Shown: positions 7,919 to 16,670 of the stretch, piece by piece
How positions within the stretch are numbered: the first letter of the stretch is position 1
Layout: each line of letters begins with the position of its first letter
DNA from: Candidatus Galacturonatibacter soehngenii
GTDB lineage: Bacteria > Bacillota > Clostridia > Lachnospirales > Lachnospiraceae
Direction: 5' to 3'
Length of the DNA stretch: 64,000 bases
Assembly (NCBI RefSeq): GCF_008830185.1
Contig: NZ_WAGX01000003.1
Span: 218,534-282,533 of the forward strand
Made by a program: the position numbers and the translations under genes
Notes under the pieces: model-generated
What the model saw: only the letters and a program-made list of their open reading frames with translations
Databases searched by the model: none
What the model was told of the DNA's origin: nothing

Positions 7919-9364
7919 ATGCAATTAAATCAAAATCGCATGCCGATTTACGAGGCTTTAAACAATTTTAAGAAGGAACGTGTGGTTCCATTTGATGTCC
8001 CTGGGCACAAGAGGGGAAAAGGTAACGAAGAGCTTACTAATTTTTTAGGGGATAAATGTCTTGCAGTGGATGTGAATTCAATGAAGCCACTAGATAACTT
8101 GTGTCATCCTATGTCAGTCATACGTGAAGCTGAAGAGCTGGTTGCAGATGCCTTTGGAGCAGCCCATGGTTTTTTAATGGTTGGTGGAACAACTTCAGCC
8201 GTACAAAGTATGGTGTTAGCTGCCTGCAAAGCAGGAGATAAGATTATTATGCCTAGAAACGTACATAGAAGTGCCATCAATGCATTGATTTTAAGTGGAG
8301 CGACTCCTGTTTACGTGAATCCAGGTGTGGATAATCGATTGGGAATAGCCCTTGGTATGTCTTTAAAAGAATTGGAGAAAGTAATAAAAGAGAATCCAGA
8401 TGCAAAGGCTATTCTTGTCAATAATCCTACTTATTATGGAATTTGCTCTGATATTAAAGGGATTACAGAGCTTGCGCATAAGCATGGTATGCTAGTTCTT
8501 GCAGATGAAGCACACGGAACACATTTTTATTTTGATGAAAACCTGCCTATTTCAGCCATGGAGGCTGGTGCAGACATGGCGGCTATTAGTATGCATAAGT
8601 CAGGTGGAAGTTTAACACAAAGCTCCTTATTATTACTTGGTCCTAATGTAAATGAAGGCTATGTAAGACAGATTATTAATTTAACACAAACTACAAGTGG
8701 TTCCTACTTGCTCATGTCAAGCCTTGACATTTCAAGAAAAAATCTAGCGTTACATGGAAGAGATATTTTTGAGAAGGTAAGAAGCTTGGCTCATTATGCA
8801 AGACAAGAAATCAATCAGATTGGCGATTACTATGCATATGCCAGAGAACTTGTGAATAACGATACCATTTTTGATTATGATGTAACAAAATTATCGATTA
8901 ACACTTTAGACATTGGATTAGCGGGAATCGAAGTATATGATTTGTTAAGAGATGAATATGGAATTCAAATTGAGTTTGGTGATATTGGAAATATATTAGC
9001 ATACATCTCAGTAGGAGATAGAGAACGTGACATTGAAAGGCTCGTGAGTGCATTAGCTGAAATCCGAAGAAGGTATAAGAAAGATAGAGCAGGTATGCTT
9101 GATCATGAATATATTAATCCAATTGTTACAGTAACGCCTCAGCAGGCATTTTATGGAGAGAAATATTCCGTGCCGATTGGAGAAAGTATTGGTAAGGTAT
9201 GTAGTGAATTTGTTATGTGTTATCCTCCTGGAATACCCGTTTTAGCACCAGGTGAGAGGATTACAAAGGATATTTTGGATTACATTTTATATGCGAAGGA
9301 AAAAGGTTGCTTTATGACTGGACCAGAGGATATGAAAATAGAGAATTTAAACGTATTAAAATAG
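7919..9364 (+). CDS. speA: PLP-dependent Orn/Lys/Arg decarboxylase (SpeA-type)
   Basis: A 481-residue fold-type I decarboxylase, the size of Bacillus SpeA rather than the larger inducible enzymes. The PLP lysine is Lys227 in SMHKSGG, and DEAHG (196-200) holds the Asp that contacts the pyridine nitrogen; FDVPGHKRG is near the N-terminus. It supplies a diamine, or agmatine if arginine is the substrate, for polyamine synthesis. Specificity among arginine, lysine and ornithine is not clear from sequence. A GGAGG site precedes the ATG, and speE follows after 13 nt. First gene of a four-gene polyamine operon. Confidence 0.9.
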   Translation: MQLNQNRMPIYEALNNFKKERVVPFDVPGHKRGKGNEELTNFLGDKCLAVDVNSMKPLDNLCHPMSVIREAEELVADAFGAAHGFLMVGGTTSAVQSMVLAACKAGDKIIMPRNVHRSAINALILSGATPVYVNPGVDNRLGIALGMSLKELEKVIKENPDAKAILVNNPTYYGICSDIKGITELAHKHGMLVLADEAHGTHFYFDENLPISAMEAGADMAAISMHKSGGSLTQSSLLLLGPNVNEGYVRQIINLTQTTSGSYLLMSSLDISRKNLALHGRDIFEKVRSLAHYARQEINQIGDYYAYARELVNNDTIFDYDVTKLSINTLDIGLAGIEVYDLLRDEYGIQIEFGDIGNILAYISVGDRERDIERLVSALAEIRRRYKKDRAGMLDHEYINPIVTVTPQQAFYGEKYSVPIGESIGKVCSEFVMCYPPGIPVLAPGERITKDILDYILYAKEKGCFMTGPEDMKIENLNVLK

Positions 9365-9377
9365 GAGGAGAAAGCAG

Positions 9378-10229
9378 ATGGAATTTTGGTTTACCGAGCA
9401 TCATACCCCTGGGGTTAATTTTTCAATCAAGGTAGATAGGCAATTATTTAGTGCTCAAAGTGAAATACAGCGCATTGATATTTTTGAATCCAAGGATTTT
9501 GGACGCTTCCTTGCTATGGATGGAAATATGATGTTAACCGAAAAAGATGAATTTATTTACCATGAAATGATCGTGCATGTTCCAATGGCGGTTCATCCAA
9601 ATGTTAAGAAAGTATTAGTAATTGGCGCTGGTGATGGCGGAGTGATTCGTGAATTAGCTAGATATGAAACCATAGAACATATAGACATGGTAGAACAAGA
9701 TGAGTTGGTGGTAGAGGTTTGTAAAAAATATCTGCCTGTGACTGCCTGTTGTTTGGATGATAAACGTGTTGAAATCATTTATCAGGATGAACTTAAATTC
9801 GTTAGGAATTGTCACAATGAATATGATTTGATTATAGTCGATTCAACAGATCCTTTCGGACCAGCAGAAGGTTTATTTACAAAAGAATTCTATGGAAGCT
9901 GTGAAAAGGCATTAAAAGAAGATGGAATTATGGTAAACCAGCATGAGAGTGCCTTTTATAACGATGATGCTATCATGATGCAACGAATTCATAAAAGGAT
10001 TGTAGAAAGTTTTCCAATTAGCAAAGTCTATCAGGCACATATTCCGACGTATCATTCGGGCTATTGGCTCTTTGGATTTGCATCGAAAAAGTATCACCCT
10101 ATTAAAGACTTTAGCAGTACCAGATGGAATGCAAGAGGCCTTCATACAAAATACTATAATACACAGTTACATGTGGGGGCATTTGCCTTACCAAACTATA
10201 TTGAAGAATTACTACGTGATGTAGAATAA
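9378..10229 (+). CDS. speE: Polyamine aminopropyltransferase (spermidine synthase)
   Basis: A 283-residue enzyme that normally moves the aminopropyl group from decarboxylated SAM to putrescine. Visible motifs are YHEMIVHVPM, the nucleotide-binding GAGDGG (GGGDGG in most relatives), DSTDPFGPAEGLF with the catalytic Asp, and TYHSGYW. The family call is firm. No speD (SAM decarboxylase) is in the operon, and two genes of the carboxynorspermidine route follow, so the acceptor or its place in the pathway may differ from the textbook case. An AGGAGG site precedes the ATG. Confidence 0.94.
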   Translation: MEFWFTEHHTPGVNFSIKVDRQLFSAQSEIQRIDIFESKDFGRFLAMDGNMMLTEKDEFIYHEMIVHVPMAVHPNVKKVLVIGAGDGGVIRELARYETIEHIDMVEQDELVVEVCKKYLPVTACCLDDKRVEIIYQDELKFVRNCHNEYDLIIVDSTDPFGPAEGLFTKEFYGSCEKALKEDGIMVNQHESAFYNDDAIMMQRIHKRIVESFPISKVYQAHIPTYHSGYWLFGFASKKYHPIKDFSSTRWNARGLHTKYYNTQLHVGAFALPNYIEELLRDVE

Positions 10230-10260
10230 GATAGAATAACAATTACTAGGAGGAATTACA

Positions 10261-11463
10261 ATGGGAAAAGCGTTAATCATTGGTTGTGGAGGAGTTGCAA
10301 AAGTTGCAATTCATAAATGTTGTCAAAACAGTGAGGTATTTGAGGAAATCATGATAGCGAGCCGTACAAAAAGCAAATGCGACGAACTAAAAGAGGAATT
10401 AGAAAAAAAGACGAAAACTATTATTCATACCGCACAAGTAGATGCGGATAATGTAGAGGAGCTCGTTAAATTAATAAAGCTATTTCAACCAGACGTTGTT
10501 TTGAATTTAGCATTGCCATATCAAGATTTAAGCATTATGGATGCATGTCTTGAGACAAAGACGCATTATATTGATACGGCTAATTATGAACCGTTAGATA
10601 CAGCCAAATTTGAATACAAATGGCAATGGGAATACAAAGAGAAGTTTAAAGAAGCAGGAATTATGGCACTTCTTGGCAGCGGATTTGATCCTGGTGTAAC
10701 GGGGGTATTTTCTGCTTATGCCCTAAAACATGAGTTTGATGAAATCAACTATATTGATATTTTAGATTGCAATGGAGGAGACCATGGTTATCCATTTGCA
10801 ACAAACTTTAATCCTGAAATTAACATTCGAGAAGTATCTGCCAATGGAAGCTATTGGCAAGATGGTAAGTGGGTAGAGACAAAGCCAATGGAAATTAAAA
10901 GAGAATATGACTTTAAAGGAGTAGGCAAAAAGGATATGTATTTACTCCACCATGAGGAATTAGAGTCTCTTGCAATCAATATTCCAGGTATCAAAAGAAT
11001 TCGATTCTTTATGACTTTTGGACAAAGTTACCTCACACATTTAAAATGTCTTGAAAATGTTGGAATGACATCGATCGAGCCAATTGAATACGAAGGAATG
11101 AAAATTGTTCCATTACAGTTTTTAAAAGCAGTTCTTCCAGATCCAGCTAGTCTTGGTCCGAGAACAGTTGGTAAGACCAATATCGGCTGTATCTTTAGAG
11201 GAAAAAAGGATGGTAAAGACAAAACATATTATTTATATAATATTTGTGACCATCAAGAATGTTATAAAGAAGTTGGTTCTCAAGCAATTAGTTATACCAC
11301 AGGAGTTCCAGCTATGATAGGAGCAATGCTTGTGATGAATGGAACATGGAGTGGAAAAGGTGTATTTAATATAGAAGAATTTGATCCAGATCCATTTATG
11401 GAAGCATTAAATAAATGGGGGCTTCCATGGGAAGAGGATTTTAACCCAGTATTAGTAGATTAA
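10261..11463 (+). CDS. Carboxynorspermidine / carboxyspermidine dehydrogenase (saccharopine dehydrogenase family)
   Basis: A 400-residue NAD(P)-binding oxidoreductase starting MGKALIIGCGGVAKVAIHKC, a Rossmann GxGGVxxV motif, with GSGFDPGVTGVF further in. In this family the enzyme condenses aspartate semialdehyde with a diamine and reduces the imine to a carboxylated polyamine. The neighbour nspC, 13 nt downstream, performs the following decarboxylation, which separates it from true lysine-pathway saccharopine dehydrogenases. An AGGAGG site precedes the ATG. Whether the diamine is putrescine, diaminopropane or agmatine is unresolved. Confidence 0.9.
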   Translation: MGKALIIGCGGVAKVAIHKCCQNSEVFEEIMIASRTKSKCDELKEELEKKTKTIIHTAQVDADNVEELVKLIKLFQPDVVLNLALPYQDLSIMDACLETKTHYIDTANYEPLDTAKFEYKWQWEYKEKFKEAGIMALLGSGFDPGVTGVFSAYALKHEFDEINYIDILDCNGGDHGYPFATNFNPEINIREVSANGSYWQDGKWVETKPMEIKREYDFKGVGKKDMYLLHHEELESLAINIPGIKRIRFFMTFGQSYLTHLKCLENVGMTSIEPIEYEGMKIVPLQFLKAVLPDPASLGPRTVGKTNIGCIFRGKKDGKDKTYYLYNICDHQECYKEVGSQAISYTTGVPAMIGAMLVMNGTWSGKGVFNIEEFDPDPFMEALNKWGLPWEEDFNPVLVD

Positions 11464-11476
11464 GAAAGAGGAATCC

Positions 11477-12601
11477 ATGAATTACGAGAATATACAAACG
11501 CCTTGCTATGTAGTGGAGGAAGATAAACTAATAAAAAACTTGGAAATATTAAAAGATGTCATAGATAAAACAGGCTGTCATATCTTGCTTGCACAGAAGT
11601 GTTTTTCCATGTATTCAGTGTATCCACTTATACGCAAGTATTTAAATGGAACGACTTCAAGTGGTTTGTATGAAGCTAAGCTTGCTCATGAATATATGCA
11701 TGGAGAAAACCATATTTATGCAGCTGCTTATCGAGAAGATGAAATAGAAGAAATTTTCACAATCTGTGACCATGTGGTATTTAATTCCTTTGCCCAATGG
11801 GAAAAATACAAACCACTTGCGATTAAATATAAAAAAGAGTGTGGTATTCGCATCAATCCTTCCTGCTCAACACAGGAGGGACATGCGATTTACGATCCTT
11901 GTGCGCCTTTTTCTAGAATGGGAGTGACAAAAGATAATTTTAGAGATGATTTGTTAGAAGGCATATCAGGATTACATTTTCACACATTGTGCGAGCAGAA
12001 TTCAGATGATTTACTCACTACATTAAAAGCAGTAGAGGAACAATTTGGTTCTTATCTATATCAAATGAAATGGCTAAATTTTGGTGGGGGACATCATATA
12101 ACAAGAAAAGATTATGATATAGAGACGTTGATTTATTGTATCAAGCATATGAAAGAGACGTATGATTTAGAGATTTACCTTGAGCCTGGAGAAGCAGTTG
12201 CCTTAGATGCAGGATATCTGGTTACTACGGTGCTAGATATCGTTGAAAACGGTATGAATATAGCAATACTTGATACCTCAGCAGCTTGCCATATGCCAGA
12301 TGTACTTGAGATGCCTTATCGCCCACAAATTGTTGGGGGATATGATGCAAAGGAAAAACCATATACGTATCGCCTTGGGGGACCAACTTGTCTTTCAGGA
12401 GATATCATAGGAGATTATTCTTTTGAAAAGCCTTTACAAATTGGTTCTAAACTATTATTATGTGATATGGCAATTTATTCTATGGTAAAGAATAATACCT
12501 TTAATGGAATGAAATTACCTGCAATTGCATTAAAAAAAGGTGAAACAATAGAGATAGTCAAAGAATTTGGCTATGATGATTTTAAGATGCGCCTTTCCTG
12601 A
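11477..12601 (+). CDS. nspC: Carboxynorspermidine / carboxyspermidine decarboxylase
   Basis: A 374-residue fold-type III (alanine-racemase-like barrel) PLP decarboxylase that removes the carboxyl group left by the dehydrogenase encoded just upstream, giving norspermidine or spermidine. Lys41 in LLAQKCF is the PLP lysine, HTLCEQ carries the active-site Cys region, and GGGHHITRKDYD and EPGEAVALDAG are family motifs. Length is typical. No terminator follows: the next gene, a histidine kinase, begins 33 nt later. Confidence 0.95.
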   Translation: MNYENIQTPCYVVEEDKLIKNLEILKDVIDKTGCHILLAQKCFSMYSVYPLIRKYLNGTTSSGLYEAKLAHEYMHGENHIYAAAYREDEIEEIFTICDHVVFNSFAQWEKYKPLAIKYKKECGIRINPSCSTQEGHAIYDPCAPFSRMGVTKDNFRDDLLEGISGLHFHTLCEQNSDDLLTTLKAVEEQFGSYLYQMKWLNFGGGHHITRKDYDIETLIYCIKHMKETYDLEIYLEPGEAVALDAGYLVTTVLDIVENGMNIAILDTSAACHMPDVLEMPYRPQIVGGYDAKEKPYTYRLGGPTCLSGDIIGDYSFEKPLQIGSKLLLCDMAIYSMVKNNTFNGMKLPAIALKKGETIEIVKEFGYDDFKMRLS

Positions 12602-12634
12602 TGGAGGGTGCATTTTAAATTAACGGGGGAAAAA

Positions 12635-14119
12635 ATGCTTAAAAAAAGACTAATATCCTTTTGGAATGAACTTTCATTAAAAACAAAACTATATATGATA
12701 ATGATAAGTGTAGGGGTTTTAATGACTGTGGCAATACTTGTAAATGCAAGTGTGATTTACGGGTTTATTGGTGATGTAAAAGTATTAATGGATGATAATC
12801 TATCTAGTTATAAGTTTCAGGAAGCACTCAAACAAGAAGCAGATGATTTTGAAAAACTAATCAGAAATAATACTTCAGAGAACGAAAAAAAATTTGTACA
12901 ATCATGTGAAGTAACGCAAAAAAACCTCAGGGCAATACCTTACGACTACAGATTGACTGGAGAAGCAAGGTATGCAATTACATGGAATATTAAGAATAGT
13001 TATGAAGAGTACAAAAAACAAAGAGATAAAGTCTTATCCATGAGATCAAACGAAACGGGATATATCAAAGAATTATATAAAACTTATCAAATGCAAGATT
13101 ACATCCAAGACTATGCTGCACGTCTTATGAAGGAGGTCTTGGATGGAGGTAATATTTATTATGAAGAAAGGGTAGTATTTTTAAAGCGCTTTCCATATGT
13201 TATTTGTATTAGTGGCTTACTAGCATTAACACTGTTCTTTTATTTGACAGGAATGTTGACTAAGAATATTATTACCGTATTGTCAGATTTGGTTCATGCT
13301 TCAAAGGGGATTGAAAAGAATGACTTTACAGTACGTGATGTCAAATGGGAAGGTAAGGATGAAGTAGGACAATTAGTTTATGCATTTAATAAGATGAAGC
13401 ATTCCATGCAAGATTATGTACATACGCTAGAGGAAAAACGTGAAGTGGAAGAAAAACTTCACAAACAAGAATTAGAGCAGACGAAACTTGAGCAGCGCTT
13501 CTCTGAAGCACAGCTACAATTAATCAAAAGCCAGTTGAATCCACATTTTCTTTTTAATACGCTAAATATGATTTTTCGAATGACTCAAATAGAAGAAGCA
13601 CCAACATCACAGGAAATGTTACGGGTCTTAAGTAACCTTCTTCGATATAGCCTTCGAACCACGGCTCCATTTGCACCTTTAAATCAGGAGCTAAGGATAG
13701 TGGAAGATTACATGTACATTCAAGAAAAACGCTTTGGAGATCGAATCAGTTGGAAAATTGAATGTGATGTACAAACCCAGATGATCGAACTTCCTGTCTT
13801 TCTATTACAACCATTGGTTGAAAATGCAGTAATACATGGGATTTCTATGAAAGAGGATGGTGGAAGCATAAAGATTGCAATTAAACAAAATATGGAGCAA
13901 TTATACATCGAAGTAAGTGATACAGGTCTAGGTATGAAGTTAGAAAAATTAGAACAGATACGAAGTGCCATAAAACAACGGGGTAAGGGCGTTGGCATTG
14001 GTTTGGGAAATATATACCGAAGAATTTCAGCCTATTATGAACATGGAGAAGTCCAAGTGGATAGTCGTGAAAATGAGGGTACTCGTATTCAGATTATTTT
14101 GGGAAGGAGAAAACAATAA
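12635..14119 (+). CDS. YesM/LytS-type sensor histidine kinase (paralogue of the kinase at 34282)
   Basis: About 494 residues. A transmembrane helix (about 19-43), a helical extracytoplasmic domain, a second helix (about 186-206), HAMP, a coiled coil, then a His_kinase domain with phospho-acceptor His304 in QLNPHFLFN and a GHKL ATPase (GLGMK, GVGIGLGN). I prefer the ATG at 12635, which has GGGGGA upstream, over the GTG at 12608. The outer domain matches the second kinase closely (KNSYEEY, YIKELYKTYQMQ), so both should sense related inputs. It is 33 nt after nspC and overlaps the response regulator gene by one base. Confidence 0.92.
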   Translation: MLKKRLISFWNELSLKTKLYMIMISVGVLMTVAILVNASVIYGFIGDVKVLMDDNLSSYKFQEALKQEADDFEKLIRNNTSENEKKFVQSCEVTQKNLRAIPYDYRLTGEARYAITWNIKNSYEEYKKQRDKVLSMRSNETGYIKELYKTYQMQDYIQDYAARLMKEVLDGGNIYYEERVVFLKRFPYVICISGLLALTLFFYLTGMLTKNIITVLSDLVHASKGIEKNDFTVRDVKWEGKDEVGQLVYAFNKMKHSMQDYVHTLEEKREVEEKLHKQELEQTKLEQRFSEAQLQLIKSQLNPHFLFNTLNMIFRMTQIEEAPTSQEMLRVLSNLLRYSLRTTAPFAPLNQELRIVEDYMYIQEKRFGDRISWKIECDVQTQMIELPVFLLQPLVENAVIHGISMKEDGGSIKIAIKQNMEQLYIEVSDTGLGMKLEKLEQIRSAIKQRGKGVGIGLGNIYRRISAYYEHGEVQVDSRENEGTRIQIILGRRKQ

Positions 14120-14952
14120 TGTATCGGATTCTAATAGCGGAGGATGAATTAATTGAGAGAATGATGTTAAAAAAGACTCTGCAAAAAATATTTGGGGATT
14201 TATGTGAGATATTGGAAGCGGAAAATGGAAAAAGAGCATTAGAGGTTTTTAGAAGCACAGACATTCATGTTGCTATTTTAGATATTGAAATGCCAGGGCT
14301 AAAAGGAATTGAGGCGGCGGAAATTATGCGACGTGAAAAAGAAGGATTTTGTATTATTTTTCTTACGGCGTACGATAAATTCGAATATGCAAAAAAAGCG
14401 ATTGCCGTACATGCACTTGAATATTTACTAAAACCATATTCCGAAAAAGAGTTAGTGTCTGTGGTAGAAGAGGCCCTTCATCTTGCAGAGGAATATGAAA
14501 AAAGAAAAGAGGATACCTCCTATGCGCCAAAAGTTATGGAGCTTATGGGAAATAGTAATACGAATAAGCAAGAAGTGGCTTCAGAAATGCAAATGATACA
14601 AGATGAAAACAATGTAAGTCGTTTCAATGTATTAGTATCCTTAGTAGAAGAGTATGTAAGAAGTAATTATATGAATGATATTTCAATGCAAGAGGCAGCC
14701 AGATGTATCAATTATTCTGATACTTATTTTTGTAAAATGTTTAAGCAACAGTTTGGTCAAAACTTTACAACATATTTAACCGAATATCGGATGAATGAGG
14801 CAAAAAAGTTACTTAAGCAGCCTAATGTGAGTGTGAAAGAAGTAGGAGCAAGAGTTGGATATCCAGATTCTAGTTATTTTGCAAGAGTATTTCGTAGAAT
14901 TATTGGTGTTAGTCCATCAGAATATCAATTACAAAAGATGAAAGAAATATAA
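14119..14952 (+). CDS. AraC-type response regulator (YesN-like)
   Basis: A 277-residue protein: receiver domain with Asp55 in AILDIEMPG, an acidic pocket near EDE (8-10), Thr in FLTAYD and Lys in LLKPYSEKE, a linker, then a C-terminal AraC DNA-binding domain with two helix-turn-helix motifs (SMQEAARCINYSDTYFCKMF and VKEVGARVGYPDSSYFARVF). It is the partner of the kinase encoded just upstream; the start overlaps that stop codon. It probably activates the ABC transporter operon that follows, whose promoter has a poor -35 and adjacent palindromes. Confidence 0.94.
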   Translation: MYRILIAEDELIERMMLKKTLQKIFGDLCEILEAENGKRALEVFRSTDIHVAILDIEMPGLKGIEAAEIMRREKEGFCIIFLTAYDKFEYAKKAIAVHALEYLLKPYSEKELVSVVEEALHLAEEYEKRKEDTSYAPKVMELMGNSNTNKQEVASEMQMIQDENNVSRFNVLVSLVEEYVRSNYMNDISMQEAARCINYSDTYFCKMFKQQFGQNFTTYLTEYRMNEAKKLLKQPNVSVKEVGARVGYPDSSYFARVFRRIIGVSPSEYQLQKMKEI

Positions 14953-14964
14953 AATAAATTGTTG

Positions 14965-15001
14965 AAAAATATTGTCGTTTTTTACATGACAATATTTTTT
15001 T
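14965..15001 (+). terminator. Intrinsic terminator after the response regulator
   Basis: AAAAATATTGTC (14965-14976) pairs with GACAATATTTTT (14988-14999), with a T run continuing to 15002. It ends the polyamine/two-component transcript before the ABC transporter promoter. Confidence 0.88.
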
Positions 15002-15027
15002 TGTTAAATTTAACACAAAAAAATAAA

Positions 15028-15085
15028 ATTATCCTTTGGATAATAAAAATATCCGATATTTTTATGCAGTAACATCCTCTATAAT
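15028..15085 (+). promoter_or_regulatory. Activator-dependent promoter with two adjacent palindromes
   Basis: Two perfect inverted repeats abut each other: ATTATCC (15028-15034)/GGATAAT (15038-15044) and AAAAATATC (15045-15053)/GATATTTTT (15055-15063). A perfect -10 TATAAT lies at 15080-15085, but 17 nt upstream there is no good -35. This arrangement fits binding by the AraC-type response regulator encoded upstream, with recruitment of polymerase to the ABC operon. Confidence 0.6.
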
Positions 15086-15123
15086 TTAGATGTAAGGAAG
15101 AAGTTATGAAAGGAGGATGAAAA

Positions 15124-16653
15124 ATGGCGGAAGAATTGTTTCGCATGGAAGGAATAAGTAAAAGCTTTCCGAGCGTAAAAGCCTTGGAAAAAGTTAGTCT
15201 TAATGTTTACAAAGGAGAAGTGTTAGGGTTAGTTGGTGAAAATGGAGCCGGTAAATCAACACTTATGAAAATATTGTCAGGTGTGCATAGAGCTGACGAG
15301 GGAGAAATTTTTATTGAAGGAAAAAAAGTTGACATTGATTCTGTTAGTAAAGCACATGAATTAGGTGTTAGTATCATCATGCAGGAATTAAATATGTGCG
15401 GGCACTTAAGTGTTGCAGATAATATCTTTATTGGTAGAGCGCATAAAAAAGGATTGTTTATTGATGATAAAAAAATGCATGAGGAAGCACAAAAGATTCT
15501 AGATGATTTGGGAATAGAACTAAATACCTATACTCAGGTAAGTAGTCTTAGTGTTGCACAGCAGCAAATGGTTGAAATTGCAAAAGCTATTAGTTTCAAT
15601 TCAAAAATACTAGTATTAGATGAACCAACAGCAACATTAACAGAGAGAGAAATTGATCAGTTATTTGGAATTATTAGACGTTTACAGGCAAGAGGTGTTG
15701 GAATGGTTTACATTTCTCATCGTATGGCTGAATTAAATCAGATTTGTGAACGAGTGACTATCATTCGTGACGGTCAGTATATTGGTACAAGACATCTAAA
15801 TGAAATTACAATGGATGAACTGGTAAATATGATTGTTGGTCGATCTCTTGAAGATAAATATCCAAAGTATAAAAGAAAATTCGGTGATATTGCTTTAGAG
15901 GCAAGAAATGTTCGTAGGGGCACCAAGGTAAATGCAGACCATTTTTATGTTAGAAAAGGTGAAATCCTTGGTATTGCAGGATTAGTAGGTGCTGGACGTA
16001 CTGAATTAATGCGTTGTATCTTTGGCGCTGATGTTGCTGATAGCATGGAACTTTATTTAGAGGGTAAGCCTATAAAAGTAAATTCTGTAATTGAAGCAAT
16101 CAAACATGGTATCGGATATGCAACAGAGGATAGAAAAAGAGATGGTTTAGCACTTAACTTGGATGTAAAATATAACACCAATATGGCTCATTTATCTAAA
16201 CTATCTCGATTTGGATTTATCAATGATAAAGAGGGTGCAAAAAATGCAGAGAAGTATGTAAAATTACTTCGAACAAAAACACCAAGCATACATCAACTTT
16301 GTAAAAATCTATCAGGAGGAAATCAACAAAAGGTTGTGTTGGCAAAATGGCTTTGCAATGATGTAAAAGTATTGATTGTAGATGAGCCTACACGTGGAAT
16401 CGATGTTGGTGCAAAGTATGAAGTATATGAGTTGTTTAATAAGCTAAGTGAACAAGGTGTTGCTATTATCATGATTTCTTCAGAACTTCCTGAAATATTA
16501 GGTATGAGTGATCGAGTTTTGGTAATTCATCAGGGAGAAATCAATGGTGAATTGGATGCCAAAAAGACAACACAAGAAGAGATATTGTATCTGGCGGCAG
16601 GTTATAACAAGTTAGAAGGAAAAGAAGCTCCAAAATTATCTACAAGGAGCTGA
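15124..16653 (+). CDS. Sugar ABC transporter ATPase, two-domain RbsA/MglA type
   Basis: A 509-residue protein with two nucleotide-binding domains. Domain 1 has an intact Walker A (GENGAGKST) and Walker B (LVLDEPTATL) but an altered signature LSVAQQ. Domain 2 has a degenerate Walker A (GLVGAGRTE) and a full LSGGNQQ signature with VDEPTRGIDVG. This asymmetry is normal for CUT2 monosaccharide importers of the ribose, galactose or AI-2 type. Its permease follows after 17 nt. The GGAGG site precedes ATG. Confidence 0.95.
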   Translation: MAEELFRMEGISKSFPSVKALEKVSLNVYKGEVLGLVGENGAGKSTLMKILSGVHRADEGEIFIEGKKVDIDSVSKAHELGVSIIMQELNMCGHLSVADNIFIGRAHKKGLFIDDKKMHEEAQKILDDLGIELNTYTQVSSLSVAQQQMVEIAKAISFNSKILVLDEPTATLTEREIDQLFGIIRRLQARGVGMVYISHRMAELNQICERVTIIRDGQYIGTRHLNEITMDELVNMIVGRSLEDKYPKYKRKFGDIALEARNVRRGTKVNADHFYVRKGEILGIAGLVGAGRTELMRCIFGADVADSMELYLEGKPIKVNSVIEAIKHGIGYATEDRKRDGLALNLDVKYNTNMAHLSKLSRFGFINDKEGAKNAEKYVKLLRTKTPSIHQLCKNLSGGNQQKVVLAKWLCNDVKVLIVDEPTRGIDVGAKYEVYELFNKLSEQGVAIIMISSELPEILGMSDRVLVIHQGEINGELDAKKTTQEEILYLAAGYNKLEGKEAPKLSTRS

Positions 16654-16670
16654 CAGAAAGGAAGAAAAAC

